DNA of 62,733 bases from a virus, in IMG/VR virus record IMGVR_UViG_3300042154_004729, positions 1 through 62,733 of that record; one strand, given 5' to 3'. How positions within the stretch are numbered: the first letter of the stretch is position 1; every line of letters begins with the position of its first letter. A model generated the notes under the pieces. That model did no database searches. It had not been told where the DNA came from and saw only the letters and a program-made list of their open reading frames with translations. Positions 1-8,163 of the stretch are shown piece by piece. The translations under genes and the position numbers were made by a program.

Positions 1-458
1 TCAGGATCTCTTTCACCGGCACTCTTTACTTCAATAGTTTTAAAATCATAGTGACCATGTGCACCAGTTTTTCCATTATAGTCAGTTAGTAGTTTTTTAA
101 AATCTGCAATGCGATCTCCACCAACAACAAATACAAATCGATTATATCCTTCGTCATAAGCAGAGGCCGCAATTTGCAATGCATTTTTTATATTTTTATT
201 TGAGACAAAATGACGAGCAAACTCTGGAAACATTTTTCTCAAAAACTTAATCTTGCTATCATAGTCAAGAGGATTCTTTTTCTTATCCTGACTTTGACTA
301 CTATAGATTAAATAGTCTGCATTATCAGAGTCAGCTAAACTCTTAAGTCTTTTAAATAGTTTTTCGTGACCAATTGTTGGAGGATTAAAACGGCCGAAGG
401 TTGCATAGATTGCTCTATTTCCTGCAGCTTCATTTTTATATTCTTTGAAACTCTTCAT
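1..458 (-). CDS. Cytidylyltransferase-like nucleotidyltransferase, 3' end outside window
   Basis: The first 152 codons are visible and the reading frame runs off the left edge without a stop. Residues 22-31 read GRFNPPTIGH, the nucleotide-binding HxGH-type signature of the cytidylyltransferase/NMNAT superfamily (here TIGH). A later stretch, FVVGGDRIADFKKLL, is also typical of phage members. It starts at ATG 458, just after the stop of the KxDG gene at 462, so the two are probably co-transcribed. The N-terminus MKSFKEYKNEAAGN resembles a T4 capsid targeting peptide. The family transfers a nucleotidyl group, but the substrate cannot be read from sequence. Confidence 0.8.
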   Translation of the reverse strand, partial: MKSFKEYKNEAAGNRAIYATFGRFNPPTIGHEKLFKRLKSLADSDNADYLIYSSQSQDKKKNPLDYDSKIKFLRKMFPEFARHFVSNKNIKNALQIAASAYDEGYNRFVFVVGGDRIADFKKLLTDYNGKTGAHGHYDFKTIEVKSAGERDP

Positions 459-461
459 ATG

Positions 462-2018
462 TTATTTAGTTGAAGATTTATTTAGACTTTTTACAGTGCT
501 AATAATACCATTCATGCCTTTCTTTTTAACACTATCTAAAAATTCCTTTGCATCTTCAATATTATCAAACTCTTGCTGATAGATTTTAGATGTGCGGCCT
601 ACTGCATATTTTACAATAAACCCAATATCTTTTTCAAGTTCTTTTTCTTCTTCGCCCATGACCGAGCTGCTAATACGACGATCACGATATTTTTTAGCGA
701 TATAACCACTGCTATCATTCCATGAACCACCAGTTGGATCAATGCGTTGCATATCTTTAAAATCAATTTCTTCACTGACTTCATTGCGCTGCCAACCTTT
801 TAATATCTCGGAGCTGAAGTTGTTCTTACTGAATTCTAGTCGATCAACGAGTTTAACCGCACTCTGACCACCAAGATCTGTACTAATTGCAACATAACCT
901 TCTTGACCTGTTACTTTAAAGCCATCTTTTGTTTTTACGAATGTGCTTAGTTCAGCAATACGATCAAGTTGAGCAATAACCATTTTCTTTGCATTTACCA
1001 ATGCACTTTGTAGATCATAGATTAGCTGTAGATTTTTGCGATTATCATCAGAGAAAAAGCTCATGGCTTTTTGCATCTTGTCTCGTGCTTGTTCTTTGCC
1101 TTTATCGCTCTTTTTGCTTTCAATATCTTTTTCAAAACGATCACTCATCCATTTAATTAGAGCTGCAACCATTTTATCACTGCTTGGTAAAGTTTCACCC
1201 TTACGAACAAATGTGTTGTTAAACTGTTCTAGCTTTTGAGCTAGATCAGGATCACCATAGATTGCTGCTAATGCTGTTGGCTTGATCTTCTTAAATGTTT
1301 GCTCAGCCGATGCGATATAACTTTGTAATTTCTTAGTGTCTGCAACACTCAACGATGCTTGCTTTGAAACATTCTTTAGATCAGCTGTGCGCCACCAAAC
1401 ACTAGGGATTTTCTTAAAGCTGCTTGTGTCGACCTTATATGTCGCCTTTAGACTATCAAATGTTTTACCAGTATATTGTGTATGAAATACTACACCAATT
1501 TTTGCTTTTAGTATATCCTCTGCACTTTCAACTGGAACAGCATAGACGATGGTATTAGGATGAAATGTAACATATTTCTTACCATCAATTGTTTCAGTCT
1601 TAAGATCGTCATGAGTGAACATCATATCACCTTGTATAATGCCTTTGATGCCTAGCTTTTGCAACTCGTTAAAAGCAACAATCATTTTTGCTTGCAAATC
1701 ACCACTTGTATCGGCCTTAACTTCTTCAACACTTGTATAGACTTTAGGATCTTTATTAAAGATGCCTTTTTTCGCAACGAAAAACTTTCCAGTTTCAGGA
1801 TGTTGACCAGCGAAAACGGCAGGTGCTCCATCCCATTTTACTGTTACACTGCTTGATGATTCACCACCACTCATTGATGCAGTCAGTGATTTAAGACTAG
1901 AGATTGCTTGTTGTACACCATCTGCACCGCCATAAAGAACTAAATCTTCAATGTGAGTCATGTGTGTGTTTTTGCCAGCAGCGCTAGCTTCAAAAATATA
2001 TCGTTTTAAGCTTTTCAT
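462..2018 (-). CDS. KxDG-type nucleotidyltransferase / ligase-like protein
   Basis: About 518 residues. I chose ATG 2018 because the longer frame to 2144 would overlap the upstream gene, which stops at 2029. Residues 61-64 are KWDG, the nucleotide-accepting lysine motif of the covalent nucleotidyltransferase superfamily (DNA and RNA ligases, capping enzymes). It is followed by AVFAG and later by a GIIQGDMMF stretch that could serve as motif III. Marine T4-like phages carry similar proteins of unknown substrate. The N-terminus MKSLKRYIFEASAAGKN matches the T4 internal-protein targeting peptide in layout, with a possible gp21 cleavage after IFE. Ligase-like chemistry is inferred from the motif only. 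Confidence 0.72.
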   Translation of the reverse strand: MKSLKRYIFEASAAGKNTHMTHIEDLVLYGGADGVQQAISSLKSLTASMSGGESSSSVTVKWDGAPAVFAGQHPETGKFFVAKKGIFNKDPKVYTSVEEVKADTSGDLQAKMIVAFNELQKLGIKGIIQGDMMFTHDDLKTETIDGKKYVTFHPNTIVYAVPVESAEDILKAKIGVVFHTQYTGKTFDSLKATYKVDTSSFKKIPSVWWRTADLKNVSKQASLSVADTKKLQSYIASAEQTFKKIKPTALAAIYGDPDLAQKLEQFNNTFVRKGETLPSSDKMVAALIKWMSDRFEKDIESKKSDKGKEQARDKMQKAMSFFSDDNRKNLQLIYDLQSALVNAKKMVIAQLDRIAELSTFVKTKDGFKVTGQEGYVAISTDLGGQSAVKLVDRLEFSKNNFSSEILKGWQRNEVSEEIDFKDMQRIDPTGGSWNDSSGYIAKKYRDRRISSSVMGEEEKELEKDIGFIVKYAVGRTSKIYQQEFDNIEDAKEFLDSVKKKGMNGIISTVKSLNKSSTK

Positions 2019-2028
2019 TTTTACTTTA

Positions 2029-3312
2029 TTATTTTGGTTCGAACAATGGAGCTGAGTTAATAAAGTCATAAGGCTCAACATCAGCAAAACTAACTTTTCC
2101 ACTAATTGCTTGTTTTTCACCTTCTTTAACACCGAATGACGCAATTACTTTTCCAGTTGGACCTTTAATATTTAAACTAACACCACTTCTTTCTAAAGTA
2201 ATTTTGCTCAAATCCAATTCCGGATGTTCTGCAATAATTTCGCTCTTAACACCCTTTTTATTAAAGGTTATGACGCTCATTAGCATCTTTGTATCTTTGT
2301 CGGTAAAGCCCATAATCTTTAAAATATTTTCTGCAAACTCTTCTTTCTTAGAAATTGGTTTTAATACGCTATAAACAATTTCAGCAACACGAGGATTAAT
2401 AGGCTTACGAGCTTCATTACGCTTTTTATCGATTACGTTAATATCGAGAGCCATCATGCCTTGTTCAGTATAACCAAGTTTTGTTAGTGCCTTTTTAGCA
2501 GAAACTTCGGCCGAGCCTCCTTTATTTAAACCCTTAATAGCTTGTTTAATTTTATCAAATTGTTTTGCTACTTCAATTAATTCTCTTAAGCGAGCATCCT
2601 CTTTAATCGCTTTTTTTACAGCATCACCTGCTTTTTTTCCACCAAGGTGAGTTGCTAATCCAACTGCTGTGGTATTAGCAAGTCCTACTTGTTTGCCTGT
2701 ATATAGTTTTAAGGAATAGCCTTGAAGAGTTTCTTTTCCATTCTTTCTCAAAAAGAGTTGAATATCCGCTTTGCTACTAATGCCACCACGTTGAAAACTT
2801 AAATTATCGCTATATCCTCCAATAATGACTGCGTCATTTTTAACAGCCTCGCTTATCAAATAGCGTGCCATATCTTCGCTGCCTTTTTTAATAATCATTT
2901 CAGCTTTAGCGAAGTTTTCAGAAGATACTTTTGTTTTTAGATCGTTTTTCCATTTTGCAACGCTATTAACAATATCATTTCTATATTTTTCATATTTTGC
3001 TGCAATCTTTACTCCAGGCATACTAATGCTATAAAGCATCAATAGTACCAACACTTCATTATAGTTACCCTGAATTGCGGCAAGTGCTCCTTCTTTCAAT
3101 TCTTTTTCCATTTCAACTTTAATTTCAATAGGTATAGTGATAGCTATTTCATCGCCAATTTCTGTGTTTTTTAGTTCACTAGAAAATAAACTTGAAATTT
3201 TATCTTTAAGGCTAGTCCATACACTTTTTAGTTTTAACACACCGCCCTTCACAAAATCCTTAAATGATGTAAAATCTTCTGTAATTTGGTTTCTTTTATT
3301 GCTTTTCATCAT
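2029..3312 (-). CDS. Late protein of unknown function, possible PD-(D/E)XK-like domain
   Basis: 427 residues; I do not recognise the family with confidence. Residues 180-204 contain KADIQLFLRK followed by GYSLKLYTGK. An aspartate on one strand and S-x-K on the next is the pattern of many PD-(D/E)XK nucleases, with D183 and K202 as candidate residues. The N-terminal region has ITEDFTSFKDFVKGG, like the short leader peptides on its neighbours. A TATAAATA late box lies upstream at 3326-3333. It is followed by the KxDG gene after 10 nt. The nuclease idea is inference and needs profile comparison. Confidence 0.5.
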   Translation of the reverse strand: MMKSNKRNQITEDFTSFKDFVKGGVLKLKSVWTSLKDKISSLFSSELKNTEIGDEIAITIPIEIKVEMEKELKEGALAAIQGNYNEVLVLLMLYSISMPGVKIAAKYEKYRNDIVNSVAKWKNDLKTKVSSENFAKAEMIIKKGSEDMARYLISEAVKNDAVIIGGYSDNLSFQRGGISSKADIQLFLRKNGKETLQGYSLKLYTGKQVGLANTTAVGLATHLGGKKAGDAVKKAIKEDARLRELIEVAKQFDKIKQAIKGLNKGGSAEVSAKKALTKLGYTEQGMMALDINVIDKKRNEARKPINPRVAEIVYSVLKPISKKEEFAENILKIMGFTDKDTKMLMSVITFNKKGVKSEIIAEHPELDLSKITLERSGVSLNIKGPTGKVIASFGVKEGEKQAISGKVSFADVEPYDFINSAPLFEPK

Positions 3313-3325
3313 GTCGTATATTCCT

Positions 3326-3333
3326 TATTTATA
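3326..3333 (-). promoter_or_regulatory. Late promoter box TATAAATA
   Basis: Exact T4 late -10 octamer on the minus strand, 13 nt from the ATG at 3312. It would drive the 427-residue gene and probably the two nucleotidyltransferase genes after it. Confidence 0.8.
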
Positions 3334-3338
3334 TAGTT

Positions 3339-3764
3339 TTAAATTTTAACAAATTTATTATATAGGATCTTTTCGTATTTGCGAGCTTCTCTTTCCCATG
3401 GCCGATTCCATTCATTTGCGATATCAGCAAATTGCTGACCTTTCCAGAGACTATATTTTGCCTTGTATACAAGCTCTTTTTTTGCATATTGCTTAACGTG
3501 AGTTAGCTCGTGAAATAGTGTACGTAATAACTCAGCATTATCAAGATCTTTATAGAGATCGATATAATAATAGTGAGGATCATCTGTACTATAGCATAGA
3601 CCATAGGCACTATGCTCTTCTAATAGATTTGCCTTTCTTTTAACAATAAGCTCAAGTTTGCGTTTACTTGGCAGCAATTCTTTTAAGGCAAAATCTATAG
3701 ATTTTTTTACGATAGCTTTAAGTGCTGGATCATCTTTAAATCCATATATTCTTATGCGTATCAT
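3339..3764 (-). CDS. HExxH zinc metallopeptidase-like protein
   Basis: 141 residues. FHELTHVKQY places an HExxH zincin motif at residues 85-89, consistent with a small zinc-dependent peptidase of the SprT-like or gluzincin type. No secretion signal or membrane segment is visible, so it is probably cytoplasmic or virion-internal. It lies between the AAA+ ATPase gene and the 427-residue gene. A box TATAGATA (one change from the late octamer) lies 4 nt upstream of the ATG. The substrate is unknown. The third zinc ligand cannot be assigned from the sequence alone. Confidence 0.6.
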   Translation of the reverse strand: MIRIRIYGFKDDPALKAIVKKSIDFALKELLPSKRKLELIVKRKANLLEEHSAYGLCYSTDDPHYYYIDLYKDLDNAELLRTLFHELTHVKQYAKKELVYKAKYSLWKGQQFADIANEWNRPWEREARKYEKILYNKFVKI

Positions 3765-3768
3765 AGTC

Positions 3769-3776
3769 TATCTATA
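3769..3776 (-). promoter_or_regulatory. Variant late box TATAGATA
   Basis: One substitution from TATAAATA, 4 nt upstream of the ATG at 3764. The same variant precedes uvsY at an almost identical distance. Confidence 0.45.
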
Positions 3777-3786
3777 CTTAATAAAA

Positions 3787-3812
3787 AAGGGCTGAGGTTT
3801 CCCCCAGCCCTT
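3787..3812 (-). terminator. Intrinsic terminator after the AAA+ ATPase gene
   Basis: Arms AAGGGCTG and CAGCCCTT form an 8-bp stem. On the minus strand the stem is followed by a run of T (A-run at 3783-3788 on plus). It sits 14 nt after the stop of the gene at 3826. Confidence 0.85.
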
Positions 3813-3825
3813 ATCAAACAATAAA

Positions 3826-5364
3826 TTAGGCGTATAGCGCAATCATTTTGGCAAGTTCTTCGCCACTAATTGATACACCTGCTGCACCGGCACCAGCTGC
3901 CATATTAAGACCTCTTTGTAGTTTTCGGAAGTTAGCAGTTTGTTTACTCTTGCCTGCTTTAAGCAATGCAATAACGTCTTTACGCTTTTGTGAACTAAGT
4001 GTCAAACCATCTGCGATTTCCATATCATCAACAATTTTTTCCATGTGTTCATATACTTCTTCATCAGTTGGATCAATGTCAATCATGAATGCACGTGTAC
4101 GAATAGCACCATCTGGATCGAGTTTATCCATGCTTAGGTTACTAATAAAGATAATACGACCTGTAAATTCGAAATAGCGTGGTATCAAGCCTTGATCGAG
4201 AATCTCTTCGTCAGTTAAATCTCCATCAGGATCAGCAACGTTTTTACCCATTTTGTTCCAAACAAGTTTACGCTTTTTCTTTGTATCAGTCGCCGCTTTA
4301 ATAATGTTGCGGCTTTCTTGATCCTTTAGTGCATCATCGCTGTCGTCAAACAAGATAACCTTATCTTTATATTTGAAGAGCAAACTATACATACCAGCTG
4401 CTGTTGCACTGCCTGTATTTTTGAAATAACCTGCACCATCTCTCAATCCAGCTTGACCTAAGATTTTTTCAACGCCGTGTGTTTTACCAACACCGCCACG
4501 ACCCGCAATAAAGAGAGCATTGCTTGCGCCGCTAATAGTCATGCGAATAAGGTTTTCCATGTGCTCAAGCTGCTTTTCATATACAAGACGCTCTACGTTA
4601 TCTTCAATATATTTTTCTTTTGCGCTTGGTTCATAGGTCTCATCGCTGCTGCCTTTACGAACACTTACTTTTACGCAACCAAGTTTTGTAAGAATACGAT
4701 CTTTATCATCTTTGAATTTTTTAAGATCAGCTTTTTTGCCAACAAAGACAAACTTGTTGCCGTTCTTTGTAATTACATCTTCGCTTGCATTTGCAACAAG
4801 ATAGTCAAAGATTTTTTGACCAGCGCTACGATATGCTTTATAGACTGCAAGACGACTAAACTTAGGATCAGTAAGCATATCAACAACACCATCAAAAATG
4901 TCATTCATGTTAGATGATACACTCTCGACAATAAAGTTAGGCTTATATTGCAATGCGCTCTCATTAAGCTCTGCTTCGTCTGGCATTGTCCAGCCATCTT
5001 TCATATTAGAGCCGGTTAATACTGCTGCTGCAACTGGTAAAGTCTTTACGAGACTAACTTTTTTGTCAAACTCAATAGTTTTCTTTGATTTGCCATTAAA
5101 TACGTCAATGCTTTGCAATGCCATCATATTGACATTTTTGCTAGACCAGTTAAAACGAATGCTCTTATCACCATCTTTGTTATAAAGACGAATGCCGTGG
5201 CCACTGTGATCGCCGCTGCTAAACTTCTCAATTCCAGGATATCTGAAAAATTTGTTACCAGTCTTCTTGTTTAAATAGCTAATAATAATCTTTATTGCTC
5301 CATCAATTGAGCTGACATCGAGCTCTTCCTTTAAAAATTCACTAAATGATAATGTTGTCTGCAT
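3826..5364 (-). CDS. AAA+ family ATPase, late expressed
   Basis: 512 residues. The Walker A motif GRGGVGKT is at 288-295 and Walker B VILFDD at about 336-341, followed by acidic residues. The C-terminal half is therefore a P-loop ATPase, while the first 280 residues have no recognised domain. The N-terminus MQTTLSFSEFLKEELD resembles the short capsid-targeting type leader seen on nearby late proteins, with LKE as a possible gp21 site. A perfect late box lies 6 nt upstream and a strong terminator follows, so it forms its own late unit. The role is unknown; DNA translocation or remodelling in the particle is speculative. Confidence 0.75.
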   Translation of the reverse strand: MQTTLSFSEFLKEELDVSSIDGAIKIIISYLNKKTGNKFFRYPGIEKFSSGDHSGHGIRLYNKDGDKSIRFNWSSKNVNMMALQSIDVFNGKSKKTIEFDKKVSLVKTLPVAAAVLTGSNMKDGWTMPDEAELNESALQYKPNFIVESVSSNMNDIFDGVVDMLTDPKFSRLAVYKAYRSAGQKIFDYLVANASEDVITKNGNKFVFVGKKADLKKFKDDKDRILTKLGCVKVSVRKGSSDETYEPSAKEKYIEDNVERLVYEKQLEHMENLIRMTISGASNALFIAGRGGVGKTHGVEKILGQAGLRDGAGYFKNTGSATAAGMYSLLFKYKDKVILFDDSDDALKDQESRNIIKAATDTKKKRKLVWNKMGKNVADPDGDLTDEEILDQGLIPRYFEFTGRIIFISNLSMDKLDPDGAIRTRAFMIDIDPTDEEVYEHMEKIVDDMEIADGLTLSSQKRKDVIALLKAGKSKQTANFRKLQRGLNMAAGAGAAGVSISGEELAKMIALYA

Positions 5365-5370
5365 ATTTCT

Positions 5371-5378
5371 TATTTATA
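5371..5378 (-). promoter_or_regulatory. Late promoter box TATAAATA
   Basis: Exact late octamer, 6 nt from the ATG at 5364, located just after the gp41 stop at 5387. Confidence 0.85.
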
Positions 5379-5386
5379 CTTTTTAT

Positions 5387-6784
5387 TTATTCAACAGTGA
5401 AATCTTTAAAGTCATTGACCTTACGAGATTTGTTTGCAAATGGACTACTTACAACTGGATTTGGTGTTGGACTTGCAGCATTAATTAGATTTGCTGTAGG
5501 ATCAGCAATATCATAGAGTCTCATTTTTGCTCGATCAAGACCAACAGTAAATCTCTTATTTTTTGATATATCATTATAACGATTTTTAAGTTGTTTGATC
5601 ATAAGCTGACCCATGCTTTCAAGCTGTTCTGTGCTTAGCAATGCAAGAAATAGATCTGCGGTGGCTGGCAAACCGAAGCTCTCACTTGTATCTGTAAGCT
5701 CCATATCACTGCTGCTTGCACCTTGTCGATTAACTTGTGTTGCAGTCCAGATTGGCACATTATTTTCAACAGCAAGACCACGCAATTCTTCCGCAATTGC
5801 TTTTACAAGACTATATGTATTTACACCGCCGCTTAGACCTTTGATTCTGCTGCTTGCGCAAATATTTAAATAGTCAATAAAGATTACATCGGCTTTGAAA
5901 TTCTTTTTAAGAGCTAACTCATTTATAAGAGCTCTAAAATGTCCAGCATGTGCGCTTGCAGTGGGATATTCTTTAATAAGAAGTTTGCCTCTTGTTTTTT
6001 TAGAAAGATCACCGATCTTACTAGAAAAGCTGCTTTCACTGAGATTTTTTAGTTGATCAATTCGAGTATCAAGCAGATTGGCATCAATACGCTCAGCAAT
6101 GCGCTCTTCTGCCATTTCCATAGTAATATAAAGCACATTCAAGCCTTGTGAGAGATATGAACTTGCAAAGTGACACATAACCAAACTCTTACCAACGCCA
6201 GTGCCAGCCATTAGTAGGTTTAGTGTCTTGCGACCTACTCCACCGTTTGTAATGGTATTGAGCATATCAACATCAAAAGCAATCTTATCTTCTTTTTTAT
6301 GATAAAAGTCATAGCGAGCAGCAGCATTGTCAATATAATCATGACCAACGTTTGTATCAAAGCAAACACTAAGTGCAGTGCTTAGCAACTCAGGGATCAT
6401 GCCTTCTGTTTTATTAGATCGCTTGCCATCAATAATAGCGATGCTCTCCATCACGGCATTAAAAACTGCTCGATCTTTACACCATTTTTCAGTGTTTTCG
6501 AGCAACCATTCTCTATCTGTTTCAAGTGGAGTTGCAAAGCCAGTTAGATGTTTTGCAATCTCAGAGATATGTGGACTATTAACAATATCCGCATTCTGGC
6601 ATTCAACAGCCAGACTTGTTGCATTTGGTCTATTATTATATTTTGTGATATATGCCTCAATGAGTTTAAAAGTTTCCTTTGTTGCTCCTTCAAAATATTC
6701 TGCCTTTAAATGTGGCAGCGCAGTTCTGCAAAATTCTTCATTTGTTACGAGATTATTAAGAATGATTTCTTCAATGCTGTGCAT
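5387..6784 (-). CDS. 41: Replicative DNA helicase gp41 (DnaB-like)
   Basis: 465 residues, close to T4 gp41 (475). It unwinds DNA 5'-3' on the lagging strand and works with a primase. The Walker A motif AGTGVGKS is at 193-200, followed by the DnaB-type NVLYITMEMAEERIAERID stretch, and a Walker B VIFIDYLNI lies near residue 300. Its start overlaps the preceding small gene by 14 nt, which implies translational coupling. It is downstream of uvsX, separated by a terminator and one small gene. No gp61-type primase is in the window; the PrimPol-like gene at 9632 is the only primase candidate seen. Confidence 0.93.
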   Translation of the reverse strand: MHSIEEIILNNLVTNEEFCRTALPHLKAEYFEGATKETFKLIEAYITKYNNRPNATSLAVECQNADIVNSPHISEIAKHLTGFATPLETDREWLLENTEKWCKDRAVFNAVMESIAIIDGKRSNKTEGMIPELLSTALSVCFDTNVGHDYIDNAAARYDFYHKKEDKIAFDVDMLNTITNGGVGRKTLNLLMAGTGVGKSLVMCHFASSYLSQGLNVLYITMEMAEERIAERIDANLLDTRIDQLKNLSESSFSSKIGDLSKKTRGKLLIKEYPTASAHAGHFRALINELALKKNFKADVIFIDYLNICASSRIKGLSGGVNTYSLVKAIAEELRGLAVENNVPIWTATQVNRQGASSSDMELTDTSESFGLPATADLFLALLSTEQLESMGQLMIKQLKNRYNDISKNKRFTVGLDRAKMRLYDIADPTANLINAASPTPNPVVSSPFANKSRKVNDFKDFTVE

Positions 6785-7052
6785 ATTTTTCAGTTAAAAT
6801 GTTGTGTAGTATTTTGTTCATAATTATTTTAAAATCGTCATCTAGTTCTAGTTCAGATGTGCATTCATAGAGTTCATTGCCATTCTCGATTTTAAAACTA
6901 TAGTGCAGTGTAGCACTATCTTCATTCTCAGTTACGCTTACGCTTGAGTAATAGTATTTAATGCCAGCATATTCACCAGTTAGTAATTCAATGCTAGTGT
7001 GCTTTTCGTCATGAGTGCTTGGCACTAATTTATAATGTTTGTTTTCAATCAT
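6771..7052 (-). CDS. Conserved small protein between uvsX and gp41, unknown function
   Basis: About 93 residues from the ATG at 7052 (MIENKHYKLVPS). A longer frame to 7070 would start inside the uvsX terminator, so I prefer 7052. The sequence is soluble and acidic, with beta-like alternation (YYYSSVSVTE) and no recognised motif. It resembles unnamed proteins found next to gp41 in T4-like marine phages. Its ATG comes directly after the T-tract of the uvsX terminator hairpin, so expression should depend on read-through. It overlaps the gp41 start. Confidence 0.7.
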   Translation of the reverse strand: MIENKHYKLVPSTHDEKHTSIELLTGEYAGIKYYYSSVSVTENEDSATLHYSFKIENGNELYECTSELELDDDFKIIMNKILHNILTEKYAQH

Positions 7053-7059
7053 AAAAATT

Positions 7060-7080
7060 AGGGGAGACAATGTCTCCCCT
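7060..7080 (-). terminator. Intrinsic terminator after uvsX
   Basis: Perfect 10-bp arms AGGGGAGACA / TGTCTCCCCT, followed on the minus strand by AATTTTT. The next gene's ATG lies 7 nt beyond the stem. Confidence 0.88.
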
Positions 7081-7091
7081 TTAGGTTAAGA

Positions 7092-8129
7092 TTAATTTTC
7101 TTCTTCTTCGAAAAGGGCTACACCGCCAAGTTTATAGTTTTGTTCAATCTTGTCTTTAAAGTTAGTTTGATTAAATAGCAAATCCCAGAATTCTTTATTT
7201 TCTGTATCAGCAGCTCTTAAATTACCAGTCAATGGACTTGATGTTTCAGGATTATAAGCCATATACCAACCATTTTTTGGTTTTTGCACATAGCCAAGTT
7301 TAAGAGCTAGCTCGAGCAAGCCACTCCATTTGCTTACACCATGTTCATAGGTAACAAGCAAAGGAATTTTACTGCCTTCACGAACTGTTCGGCTCTTTTC
7401 AATCTTGATATTGAATTTGAATCCAATTAGATCTGTGCCATCCTTTTCTTGAGAACGACTAATAAACCAAATAGCATTAGCACCATAATATGCACCTTTA
7501 CCACCAGACAAAATAGTTTTGCCATACATCTTTTGCTCTTCATAGGTATGTCCAATTGCAATCATTGGAATATCTTTAAGAGTAAGATATGGCGTAATCA
7601 TTCTGAAAAGACCTTTAAGCGCTTTAGCGCGACTCATATCAGCAGCGCTATTCTCATTCACTGCATCATCAATTTCCTTTTTACTTGCGATATTACCAAA
7701 GCTATCAAGAATAATAAAGACTTTTTCTTTTTTATCAATAGTTTCAAGTTGATTAACAATATCAAACTTAAGCTCTTCGATATTTTTTACTGGAATATGC
7801 AGCACTCGATTTGTATCAATGCCAAATGTTTCAAAATAGCTTTGTGGACTGCCAAACTCACTATCATAAAACATCAATACACCATCATCATTTGCTTTTA
7901 GCCATGCCGCTGCCATAAGCAAGCTTAATGTACTCTTAAAGCTTTTGCTATCACCAGCAAAAATGGTTAATCCATTTGTGATGCCTCCATCAATCTTTCC
8001 ACTTAGGCCAACATTTAGCATTGGCACGCCAACACTAATTAACTCCTTTGCTTCAAAGAATGACGAATCAGCCAACACTTCTGCCTCTTTAACTCGGCAG
8101 TTCTTTTTTAGTTTCTCTAATAATGACAT
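7092..8129 (-). CDS. uvsX: UvsX RecA-like recombinase
   Basis: 345 residues (T4 UvsX is 391). It forms the presynaptic filament for strand exchange and recombination-dependent replication with UvsY and UvsW, both in this window. The Walker A motif is GDSKSFKST at 59-67, nearly the T4 UvsX sequence (SKSFKS), and VFIILDSFGN is the Walker B region. An early-type promoter lies immediately upstream, with its -10 about 6 nt before the ATG, and a strong terminator follows. Confidence 0.95.
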   Translation of the reverse strand: MSLLEKLKKNCRVKEAEVLADSSFFEAKELISVGVPMLNVGLSGKIDGGITNGLTIFAGDSKSFKSTLSLLMAAAWLKANDDGVLMFYDSEFGSPQSYFETFGIDTNRVLHIPVKNIEELKFDIVNQLETIDKKEKVFIILDSFGNIASKKEIDDAVNENSAADMSRAKALKGLFRMITPYLTLKDIPMIAIGHTYEEQKMYGKTILSGGKGAYYGANAIWFISRSQEKDGTDLIGFKFNIKIEKSRTVREGSKIPLLVTYEHGVSKWSGLLELALKLGYVQKPKNGWYMAYNPETSSPLTGNLRAADTENKEFWDLLFNQTNFKDKIEQNYKLGGVALFEEEEN

Positions 8130-8135
8130 ATCTCT

Positions 8136-8163
8136 ATCTTATACTGTTTTTTCGTATTGTAAA
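8136..8163 (-). promoter_or_regulatory. Early sigma70-like promoter of uvsX
   Basis: -35 TTTACA (8163-8158), 16-nt spacer, -10 TAAGAT (8141-8136). The -10 ends 6 nt before the ATG, so a leaderless transcript is likely. TATAAG with a 14-nt spacer is a weaker alternative. Confidence 0.55.

Noticed and set aside
2018-2144. N-terminal extension of the KxDG gene with a hydrophobic stretch, looking like a signal peptide
   Set aside because: The extension is the reading of the 3' end of the upstream gene in another frame. The ATG at 2018 is after that gene's stop and gives the family-like start.
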